Source: Bacillota bacterium
Lineage (GTDB): Bacteria > Bacillota > Clostridia > Acetivibrionales > DSM-1351
Direction: 5' to 3'
NCBI GenBank assembly: GCA_023436515.1
Contig: JAEZIV010000384.1
Location: forward strand, 1 to 7,161
DNA length: 7,161 nt
The notes beneath the pieces were generated by a model. The model did no database searches. It saw only the letters and a list, made by a program, of their open reading frames with translations, and was not told the origin of the DNA. Within the stretch, counting starts at the first letter, position 1. Every line of letters starts with the position of its first letter. Made by a program: the position numbers and the translations under genes. Below are positions 1 to 5,065 of the stretch, piece by piece.

Positions 1-201
1 GACTATAATCATAGTCATTCGTATTGCCATAATTCCTATCTCAGTCATCTGTCTGACTATATTAATAAGATTCTGAGCCCTTAGGAAGGAAGGAGCTGCG
101 ATACTCAATACTACTATGATTCCAAGCAGAACCATTAGCACTCCAAATTCTCTGAACGATCTATTCTGTTTTTTTAAATTAATAGCAAGTTTATTTTCCA
201 T
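1..201 (-). CDS. ABC transporter permease, RbsC/sugar type (N-terminal part, cut by window edge)
   Basis: Only the first 67 codons are in the window; the gene continues past position 1. The protein starts MENKLAINLKKQNRSFREFG, a short cytoplasmic N-terminus rich in Lys/Arg. A hydrophobic membrane segment follows at about residues 19-40, and then NLINIVRQMTEIGIMAI at 44-60, the usual opening of RbsC/XylH/AraH-type inner-membrane permeases that import sugars with a binding protein and an ATPase. The ATG at 199-201 is preferred because GGAG (plus-strand CTCC at 208-211) lies six bases upstream. It is the third gene of the uroD-like operon, 105 bp after the binding-protein gene, and is probably cotranscribed with it. 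Odd point: in the conserved stretch usually read as A-I-G-M-T, residue 61 is Arg (CGA) instead of Gly. The ATP-binding subunit is not in the window; substrate is unknown. Confidence 0.85.
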   Translation of the reverse strand, partial: MENKLAINLKKQNRSFREFGVLMVLLGIIVVLSIAAPSFLRAQNLINIVRQMTEIGIMAIRMTMIIV

Positions 202-251
202 AGTAATCTCCATCTGTAGAAATGTGATTAGTTTTTGTCAGTTAATATTTA

Positions 252-285
252 GGGACTGCCTATTTGACTTTTTTCAGGCAGCCCC
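252..285 (-). other. intercistronic stem-loop between binding-protein and permease genes
   Basis: Two 9-base arms (252-260 and 277-285) form a continuous stem in the minus-strand transcript: eight Watson-Crick pairs plus one G-U, around a 16-base loop. On the plus strand the same position is an A-C mismatch, so the structure fits the minus-strand operon RNA. No T-run follows on the minus strand, so it is not a standard intrinsic terminator. By analogy with other binding-protein operons, such a hairpin may protect the upstream mRNA from 3' decay or attenuate the permease; this role is inferred. Confidence 0.6.
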
Positions 286-306
286 ATAGAAATTCATTTA
301 AGCTTA

Positions 307-1311
307 TTATTCTGGTTTAACGTTAGCTACATTGTCTTTTGTTACTAAGAATGCACCAGTATTCATGTTCATCAAATCATAACCGTATTGTGCCTGTGTA
401 AACAATTGAACTACTGGGTAATAACCCTGTAAGAATGGGTTTTGACCGATTGTCAATTGCATTGCATCATTAGAAACGTGCTGTAATGTACCTTCTGTCA
501 AGTCAAAGCCGGCTCCAAACACCTTGCCGTTTAACTGCTTTGATTCAATAAAAGTTCCAATAGCTTCACTGAATACGTCAACACCTAAGAAGGCAGTTAC
601 ATCAGGGTGTGCCAAATAAGCATTCTCAATAACACCAACAGCAGTTGTCAAGTCGGTTGTTATGTCTACTAAGTCAACAAATTCGATTTCAGGGAACTCT
701 TTTGCAGCTCTTTTTATACCTTGTTCACGTGCTATTAAGGCAACATCAGCAGGAGCACATGATGCTATTATATATTTTCCCTTACCCTTCATAACTTCAC
801 CGAACATATACTTACCCAGCATATAACCTGAATCTTCAAGGTCCTGTCCAACGAATACCGTTCCATCATCCTTACCTGAGTTCTGATTCAAGCTGAGAAC
901 AGGAATACCAGCATCCTTAGCCTTTTTGATTACATCTGAGAATCCATCCGGATCCCATACAACTGTAGCAATTCCGTCGTAACCGGAAGAAATACAGGTT
1001 TCGATCATACTAACCTGTTCAGCAAGGTTATTTGCTGTGTTTGGTGCCATAACATCCACTGTGATTCCAAGTGCTTTACCTGCTTCTTGTGCACCTTCTT
1101 GAATTTTTGCATAGAAGGAGCTATTTAATGCGTGAAGAACAACTGCGTACTTTAAATCACTCTTTTTTGCATCTGTAGCTGAGTCTGTTGATGCCGTAGT
1201 AGAATCTGTACTTCCTGTACTTGTTGCAGCATCATTTCCTGCTGTACAACCTGCAAATAATCCAACAACCATTACCATACACAACATTACCGCAATTAGC
1301 TTCTTTTTCAT
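307..1311 (-). CDS. sugar-type ABC transporter substrate-binding lipoprotein (Peripla_BP_4/RbsB-like)
   Basis: A 334-residue lipoprotein expected to sit on the outer face of the membrane and deliver a sugar or sugar-like ligand to the permease encoded next. The signal peptide (MKKK, hydrophobic to about residue 19) ends in the lipobox L18-F-A-G-C22. Residues 23-50 are a Ser/Thr/Asp/Ala-rich tether. The rest is a two-lobed type I periplasmic-binding fold: YAVVLHALNSSFYAKIQEG at 55-73, SSGYDGIA at 108-115, AGIPVL at 134-139, VGQD at 154-157, and a final TGAFLVTKDNV-type strand. Arg195, Asp270 (in GFD) and Gln290 (in GQNP) fall where ribose-binding proteins have ligand contacts, but the usual Asp-Arg after the AGIPV strand is replaced by Asn142-Gln143-Asn144, so ribose is not a safe call. 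The ATG at 1309-1311 follows AGGGGGA. It starts 20 bp after the uroD-like gene, so the two are cotranscribed. Confidence 0.9.
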   Translation of the reverse strand: MKKKLIAVMLCMVMVVGLFAGCTAGNDAATSTGSTDSTTASTDSATDAKKSDLKYAVVLHALNSSFYAKIQEGAQEAGKALGITVDVMAPNTANNLAEQVSMIETCISSGYDGIATVVWDPDGFSDVIKKAKDAGIPVLSLNQNSGKDDGTVFVGQDLEDSGYMLGKYMFGEVMKGKGKYIIASCAPADVALIAREQGIKRAAKEFPEIEFVDLVDITTDLTTAVGVIENAYLAHPDVTAFLGVDVFSEAIGTFIESKQLNGKVFGAGFDLTEGTLQHVSNDAMQLTIGQNPFLQGYYPVVQLFTQAQYGYDLMNMNTGAFLVTKDNVANVKPE

Positions 1312-1331
1312 GACAATCCCCCTGTTTTAAT

Positions 1332-2579
1332 TTATTTTTTAGTGTATTCATTCACTGCTTCAAACATTGCGACGATATTTTCCGGCGGAACGTTTGCAAC
1401 AATGTTGTGAACCTGTTGGAATATAAAACCTCCATCACGGTACATTACATCAAGATTTCTGCGTATATGATCTTTGATCTGCTGTGGTGTTCCGTTTGGA
1501 AGAATATCTCTTGTATCACAGCCACCACCCCAGAAGGTAAGATCCTTCCCGAAGGTTGATTTAAGCTTTTCAACCTCCATATCCTTACAGCTGGTTTGAA
1601 CGGGATTTATAGCATCCATACCAGCATCAATAATATCTTCTATTAATGGGAATATTCCTCCGCAGCAGTGTAAGCAGAGCTTAATGTCCGGATTTAATTT
1701 TTTTGCATATCCCCACATTTCCTTGTGAATAGGCTTGAAAAATTCTCTATACATAGCAGGTGATATCTGAGGACCTCCCTGCATTCCCATGTCATCTCCA
1801 CCAAAGCCCATTACATCAATATTTTTTCCGTTTGCTTCAATAAAGCTCTTAATGCCTTCACGGTATATTTCGAGGATTTTCTCCAAGTACTTGTGAATAT
1901 TATCTGGGTTCAGCATCATTTCCATCATGAAATTATCCTGACGGTAGAGGAAGCCTCCCATTTCAAATATACTTCCTCCGAAAGGAGCATATATGGCTCT
2001 ATCTGTAGACTGACGAAGCTTTGTTATTGAGGCTTTTCTTTTAGCCAAATCTTCCCCTGTGTAGCCTAAGGGTGCCGGAGGTCCTCCAAAAGCACACCAC
2101 ATAACATCATCCAGATTATCCTGGAGATTTGAAAAATCATCAGAATCATAATTTTCAAGAGGATAATAGGTTTGCTCACAATATAGAACACCTTTTTTCC
2201 AAATTGCCAGCGGCTTACCCTTACTGTTATATAGAATTGAATTGTCGCCTTCTTTTCTTATATCTATATAAGCCGGAATCTTTATAGGTGTACCATCTTG
2301 AAGCTGCCATTCCTTCCAATATTCATCATGATCTTTGAACTCTGTTCCAAAATTTACTACATCAATACCGAACATGTCCAAAACATCATTTTCAGGAAAA
2401 ACCAACTGTTGAATGACGTCACAAACATAAAGCTCACTTTTTTTAAGTCCTAAGTACTCCCTCAGATTGCGATATGCCTGTACTGAAAAATTACTTGACA
2501 TATGACCACCGCAATCAATTGGCACACGGTCTGGCTGCTGATGATTCAGTGCTGCTCTGACTCTCTCTCTCGAATTCAT
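1332..2579 (-). CDS. UroD/MtaA/CmuA-superfamily protein, probable zinc-dependent methyltransferase-like enzyme, not a porphyrin decarboxylase
   Basis: This 415-residue cytoplasmic protein has the UroD TIM-barrel pattern: ALNHQQPDRVPI at 10-21, a GDDMG...GGPQISPAMYREFFKP segment at 261-283, LCLHCCGG at 301-308, AINPVQTSCKDM at 323-334, GGGCDTRDILPNGTP at 351-365 and VPPENIVAMFEAV at 397-409. It lacks the RQAGR substrate motif of haem-pathway uroporphyrinogen decarboxylase and is longer than the usual 340-360 residues. His304, Cys306 and Cys354 match the H-x-C...C zinc pattern of corrinoid methyltransferases such as MtaA and CmuA, which bind the thiol of a methyl acceptor. Many uncharacterised UroD-family proteins share this layout and their reactions are unknown, so substrate is left open. 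The ATG at 2577-2579 is chosen because AGGAG (plus-strand CTCCT, 2585-2589) lies five bases upstream; a GTG 15 bases further out would place that site inside the gene. First gene of the operon with the sugar-binding protein and permease. Confidence 0.85.
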   Translation of the reverse strand: MNSRERVRAALNHQQPDRVPIDCGGHMSSNFSVQAYRNLREYLGLKKSELYVCDVIQQLVFPENDVLDMFGIDVVNFGTEFKDHDEYWKEWQLQDGTPIKIPAYIDIRKEGDNSILYNSKGKPLAIWKKGVLYCEQTYYPLENYDSDDFSNLQDNLDDVMWCAFGGPPAPLGYTGEDLAKRKASITKLRQSTDRAIYAPFGGSIFEMGGFLYRQDNFMMEMMLNPDNIHKYLEKILEIYREGIKSFIEANGKNIDVMGFGGDDMGMQGGPQISPAMYREFFKPIHKEMWGYAKKLNPDIKLCLHCCGGIFPLIEDIIDAGMDAINPVQTSCKDMEVEKLKSTFGKDLTFWGGGCDTRDILPNGTPQQIKDHIRRNLDVMYRDGGFIFQQVHNIVANVPPENIVAMFEAVNEYTKK

Positions 2580-2688
2580 AGATACTCCTTTCACGTTACA
2601 AATGTAAGTAGTTAGAATTTACATTTTTTCACCTTGCCGACATTACTCTTTACTGCTTAATCTTTCATAATAAATCTGAAATCAGTGC

Positions 2689-2745
2689 GGTTTATCGTTT
2701 TACCTTTTATTTTACCAATTTGATTTACTGTTTTACCGTTTTATG
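2689..2745. promoter_or_regulatory. cluster of GTTTTACC-like half-sites in the uroD leader (candidate LacI-family operator region)
   Basis: GTTTTACC occurs at 2697-2704 and 2730-2737, with ATTTTACC at 2709-2716, GATTTACT at 2722-2729 and GTTTTATG at 2738-2745. The leftmost unit forms an imperfect 16-bp inverted repeat with a central CG, GGTTTATCGTTTTACC (2689-2704), which is the usual LacI-family operator geometry. The cluster spans about +11 to +66 of the predicted uroD transcript, where a bound repressor would block initiation or elongation. The same core recurs at the pfkB and lacI promoters. Confidence 0.5.
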
Positions 2746-2761
2746 TCGACCTGTTATCTAC

Positions 2762-2790
2762 AATATACACAAATTTATTTGTGAAGTCAA
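2762..2790 (-). promoter_or_regulatory. predicted promoter of the uroD-like / sugar ABC operon
   Basis: On the minus strand TTGACT (2785-2790) and TATATT (2762-2767) are separated by 17 bp, a good match to a SigA-type promoter. Transcription would begin near 2755, giving a leader of about 175 bases before the ATG at 2579. The spacer is almost entirely an inverted repeat (2768-2783), and TTTTAC-type half-sites begin about ten bases after the predicted start. Assignment is by motif and position only. Confidence 0.6.
2768..2783. promoter_or_regulatory. inverted repeat filling the uroD promoter spacer (candidate operator)
   Basis: The 16-bp CACAAATTTATTTGTG has 7-bp perfect arms around a central TT and occupies 16 of the 17 spacer bases between -35 and -10 of the uroD-like promoter. 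A protein bound here would directly affect polymerase access. The motif differs from the GTTTTA-type sites nearby, so a second regulator is possible; AT-rich composition makes chance symmetry a real alternative. Confidence 0.4.
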
Positions 2791-2794
2791 CTGG

Positions 2795-2825
2795 TATTTT
2801 CGTCAATTTCTCTATATTTTCGACA
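2795..2825. repeat. 11-bp direct repeat with 20-bp period between the divergent promoters
   Basis: TATTTTCGTCA (2795-2805) and TATTTTCGACA (2815-2825) match at 10 of 11 positions and start exactly 20 bp apart, close to two helical turns, so bound proteins would lie on the same face of the DNA. The pair ends 20 bp before the pfkB -35 and begins just upstream of the uroD -35, a position suited to a shared activator. No regulator is assigned. Confidence 0.4.
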
Positions 2826-2845
2826 TTGTATTTAGTCTAATTCTA

Positions 2846-2874
2846 TTGACAGGGTAATTTTCATAAAATATACT
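2846..2874 (+). promoter_or_regulatory. predicted promoter of pfkB-like kinase gene
   Basis: TTGACA (2846-2851), a 17-bp spacer and TATACT (2869-2874) form a near-consensus SigA-type promoter; transcription would begin near 2881. A perfect 14-bp palindrome starts about 13 bases downstream, which suggests that this strong promoter is held down by a repressor. Confidence 0.75.
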
Positions 2875-2893
2875 ATTGTTATAAGTAAAATTA

Positions 2894-2907
2894 ATAAAAC
2901 GTTTTAT
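2894..2907. promoter_or_regulatory. 14-bp perfect palindrome, candidate LacI-family operator at pfkB
   Basis: ATAAAACGTTTTAT is perfectly self-complementary with a central CG, the classic geometry for LacI/PurR/CcpA-family sites. It lies about +14 to +27 from the predicted pfkB start and ends just before the GGGGAG ribosome binding site (2909-2914), so a bound repressor would block transcription. The LacI-family gene two positions downstream is the obvious candidate; binding is inferred. Confidence 0.65.
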
Positions 2908-2923
2908 CGGGGAGTGAACCATT

Positions 2924-3826
2924 ATGAAAATATTATGCTTTGGATCTCTAAATCTAGACCATGTCTATCAAGTTAGTCACATTGTAAAGCCCGGAGAAAC
3001 AACAACCTCCAGCTCCTTTGATATCTTTGACGGCGGAAAGGGCTTAAATCAGGCACTTGCCTTAGGTCGTGCAAATGCCGACTGTTATATGTCTGGAATG
3101 ATTGGCAAAGACGGTATTCATCTAATAAAATCCATGGAGAGCAGTCACGTTAATGCCACGTATGTAGGTGTTAGCGAGGATAATATGACGGGTCACACAA
3201 TTATTCAGGTTGATAAAAATGGTCAAAACTCTATCATTTGTTATGCCGGAGCTAACCATATGATTGATGATCAATTTGTCCACAAGGTTTTATCAAATTT
3301 TGAGCCAGGTGATTTCATCTTATTGCAAAATGAAATCAACAATATTCCGTATATTATGGAGCAAGCAAAGAAAAAGGGTATGAAGGTGGTCTTTAATCCA
3401 TCCCCTATTACGGAACAGCTACTTAATTACCCGCTGCATTTAGTTGATATGCTACTCTTAAATGAAATTGAGGGCTATGAATTGACTAAGGAAAGGGATT
3501 TTGAAGCTATACTTAAAAAGCTTAACGAGCTTTACCCAAAAACCTTAATTGTACTTACACTAGGTAAGAATGGCGCTCTGTTCAGCGACGGTGAGACTAG
3601 ATATCACCATGGAATTTATGATGTGAAGGTGGTTGACACAACAGCTGCGGGCGATACCTTTACAGGGTATTTTCTTGCAGCATATGCCAACAATGAGCCA
3701 ATAGATTCTTGTCTTAAAATAGCATCTATTGCTTCGTCCCTTGCTGTATCAAGGCCTGGTGCATCGGCCTCTATCCCATTTATGTCAGAGGTTAAAGACT
3801 GTAAACTTAGTTTAGTAAAATCTTAA
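2924..3826 (+). CDS. PfkB-family carbohydrate kinase, ribokinase-like
   Basis: A 300-residue cytoplasmic kinase expected to transfer phosphate from ATP to a sugar or sugar-like substrate. Ribokinase features are in order: N10-L-D12 in the substrate pocket, GGKGLNQA at 37-44 (first PfkB signature), CYAGAN at 106-111, Glu137 in QNEI, NPSP at 158-161, N180-E181 near the Mg-ATP site, TLGKNGA at 212-218 and DTTAAGDTF at 238-246 (second signature) with Asp244 as the catalytic base. Asp12, the GGKG loop and Glu137 correspond to ribose-contact residues of E. coli ribokinase, but neighbouring pocket residues differ and the partner binding protein is not clearly ribose-specific, so RbsK is not assigned. 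GGGGAG lies nine bases before the ATG. The gene has its own operator-like palindrome and is followed, after 115 bp, by the LacI-family gene. Length and motifs are intact. Confidence 0.9.
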   Translation: MKILCFGSLNLDHVYQVSHIVKPGETTTSSSFDIFDGGKGLNQALALGRANADCYMSGMIGKDGIHLIKSMESSHVNATYVGVSEDNMTGHTIIQVDKNGQNSIICYAGANHMIDDQFVHKVLSNFEPGDFILLQNEINNIPYIMEQAKKKGMKVVFNPSPITEQLLNYPLHLVDMLLLNEIEGYELTKERDFEAILKKLNELYPKTLIVLTLGKNGALFSDGETRYHHGIYDVKVVDTTAAGDTFTGYFLAAYANNEPIDSCLKIASIASSLAVSRPGASASIPFMSEVKDCKLSLVKS

Positions 3827-3831
3827 TTTAG

Positions 3832-3851
3832 GGTAAAAGTGCGCTTTTACC
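3832..3851. promoter_or_regulatory. inverted repeat upstream of lacI-type gene (candidate operator)
   Basis: Perfect 8-bp arms GGTAAAAG (3832-3839) and CTTTTACC (3844-3851) flank TGCG. The arms carry the same GGTAAAA core seen in the uroD leader, arguing for one protein binding both. It begins five bases after the pfkB stop codon and lies about 53-72 bp upstream of the predicted lacI start. It could also form a hairpin in the pfkB mRNA, but no T-run follows, so a terminator is unlikely. Confidence 0.55.
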
Positions 3852-3868
3852 AGCACAATGGTTTGTGA

Positions 3869-3897
3869 TTTACATTTATGTAATATATAAATATAAT
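3869..3897 (+). promoter_or_regulatory. predicted promoter of the LacI-family regulator gene
   Basis: TTTACA (3869-3874), a 17-bp spacer and TATAAT (3892-3897) make a strong SigA-type promoter with a start near 3904 and a leader of about 38 bases. A shifted alternative, TTGTGA (3863-3868) with TATAAA (3886-3891), also has a 17-bp spacer. The regulator can therefore be expressed separately from pfkB. Confidence 0.65.
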
Positions 3898-3941
3898 AAA
3901 TATTAGCACTATAATAAATAATTGGTAAGGAGGTAGGTTCA

Positions 3942-4961
3942 TTGCGAGCTACTATTAAGGATGTGGCTGCTGAAGCCGGAGTATCAACAACCGCTGTCTC
4001 TCTCGTACTAAACGGAAAAAGCAACAAAATATCAGATAAAACTCGTAAGCAGATACTGGAAGTCGTTGAAAGGCTGAACTACAGGCCGAATCATATCGCA
4101 ATGAGTATGGTGACAAAAACTACCCAAACCATAGGATTAGTTCTCCCTGATATCAGTAACATCTACTTTTCCGAGCTTTCCAAGCTGATTGAGCAAGCCT
4201 GCTATGATAATGGCTATAATGTGCTTTACGGCAATACTCATGATATGTCCAGACGTGATATCGACTATATTAATATCTTTTTAGACCGTAATGTAGATGC
4301 TATTATTGTTATTTTATCAAATTCTACCGATGATCATCTACGTGAAATTCAGAAGCTTATTAAGAGCACAAATACACCTTTCATAATTGTGGACCGTAAG
4401 CTTGATATAGACGTAGGGACTACTATTGTGGTTGATCAGAAGATGGGAGGATATCTGGCCACTCAGCACCTGATCAATCTCGGACACCGTTCCATTGGAT
4501 GCATAACCGGACCCAAGAATGTTTACAGCTCAATTGAGCGTTTAAACGGTTATAAGGAGGCTTTATTGGAAGCAAATCTCCCCATACAGGAAAACCTGAT
4601 ATTTGAAGGGGATTTTCATAGAGATAGCGGCATGAAAGCCCTTCCCTATTTGCTTGGAAGAGGTGTTACAGCAATTTTTGCCTTTAATGATATGATGGCA
4701 CTGGGTGTGTATAAGCAAGCAAGCTATTATAACCTTTCAATTCCTGATAATTTATCTCTTGTAGGTTATGATGACATATTTATCTCGGATTTCATAACAC
4801 CTCCTCTGACTTCTATCGAACAGCCAGTTAAAGATTTGGCCGACGAAGCTGTCAAGCAGGTTTTAAATGCCATAAAAAATAAGAATAGTGAACATAATTC
4901 TTTCATTTTCCATCCTATGCTAAAGGTTCGTGGCAGCACTAAACCATTAATCAGCAAATAG
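3942..4961 (+). CDS. LacI-family transcriptional regulator (TTG start)
   Basis: A 339-residue DNA-binding repressor of full family length. Residues 4-25 (TIKDVAAEAGVSTTAVSLVLNG) are the LacI helix-turn-helix, and YRPNHIAMSM at 47-56 is the hinge helix. From residue about 62 the protein is a periplasmic-binding-like effector domain (TIGLVLPDISNIYFSEL at 63-79, then IIVDRKLD, GCITGP, AFNDMMALG and SLVGYDD, a set of blocks typical of this family). The start is TTG at 3942: AAGGAGG (3927-3933) lies eight bases upstream and the next residues RATIKDVA are the expected N-terminus. Odd point: residue 56, normally the minor-groove leucine of the hinge helix, is Met. By position it probably controls pfkB and the divergent uroD/ABC operon in response to the imported compound or its phosphate. 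The effector cannot be read from the sequence. Confidence 0.92.
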   Translation: MRATIKDVAAEAGVSTTAVSLVLNGKSNKISDKTRKQILEVVERLNYRPNHIAMSMVTKTTQTIGLVLPDISNIYFSELSKLIEQACYDNGYNVLYGNTHDMSRRDIDYINIFLDRNVDAIIVILSNSTDDHLREIQKLIKSTNTPFIIVDRKLDIDVGTTIVVDQKMGGYLATQHLINLGHRSIGCITGPKNVYSSIERLNGYKEALLEANLPIQENLIFEGDFHRDSGMKALPYLLGRGVTAIFAFNDMMALGVYKQASYYNLSIPDNLSLVGYDDIFISDFITPPLTSIEQPVKDLADEAVKQVLNAIKNKNSEHNSFIFHPMLKVRGSTKPLISK

Positions 4962-4992
4962 ATAGGTTCCAAAACTCTTTTAAATAAAAATT

Positions 4993-5042
4993 AAAAAAAG
5001 CTAATCGAATCTGCTTTCCTTCAGATTCGATTAGCTTTTTTT
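4993..5042. terminator. bidirectional intrinsic terminator
   Basis: Perfectly complementary 21-base arms (4993-5013 and 5022-5042) enclose an 8-base loop. The core GCTAATCGAATCTG is flanked by seven A on the left and seven T on the right, so transcripts from either strand get a stem followed by a U-run. It lies 31 bp after the LacI-type gene and 23 bp before the stop of the convergent corrinoid-activator gene, and should stop both. Confidence 0.95.
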
Positions 5043-5065
5043 CGTCGGTTTAGAAACTCTTCATA

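Larger units (their letters stand above)
2580..2923. promoter_or_regulatory. divergent intergenic regulatory region, uroD-like operon / pfkB
   Basis: This 344-bp gap holds no credible gene. It contains two divergent promoters with 17-bp spacers, one per side, roughly 125 bp apart by predicted transcription starts. Around them lie a 16-bp inverted repeat in the uroD spacer, an 11-bp direct repeat between the promoters, a run of TTTTAC-type half-sites in the uroD leader and a 14-bp palindrome just after the pfkB start. The uroD transcript would carry a leader of about 175 bases with a weak hairpin (arms 2600-2607 and 2619-2626) just upstream of its ribosome binding site. I could not recognise a known riboswitch or a T-box in it. 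Confidence 0.75.

Noticed and set aside
2561..2571. CT/GA dinucleotide run near the start of the UroD-like gene as a phase-variation tract
   Set aside because: Only about five repeats, and it encodes the conserved Arg-Glu-Arg stretch of the family N-terminus; too short to support switching.
1332..2579. Haem-pathway uroporphyrinogen decarboxylase (hemE)
   Set aside because: The RQAGR substrate motif near the N-terminus is missing, the protein is longer than usual, and it is the first gene of a sugar-uptake operon with no haem genes nearby.
1332..2594. Start of the UroD-like gene at a GTG (2592-2594)
   Set aside because: The AGGAG ribosome binding site (2585-2589 on the plus strand) would lie inside the gene; the ATG at 2577-2579 has it at five-base spacing and begins the conserved region at the usual place.
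2580..2760. Cobalamin riboswitch in the uroD leader
   Set aside because: Expected because of the corrinoid theme, but I saw no B12-box-like segment or the compact helices of that class; the 90-bp gap before the activator gene is too short to hold one.
3832..3851. Intrinsic terminator after pfkB
   Set aside because: The inverted repeat is AT-rich, has no T-run on either side, and shares its arm sequence with the other promoter-linked half-sites, so an operator fits better.
3812..4027. 71-codon open frame on the minus strand
   Set aside because: It runs through the lacI promoter, ribosome binding site and helix-turn-helix codons and has no recognisable product. The 68-codon frame at 4766-4972 is similarly opposite the regulator's C-terminus.
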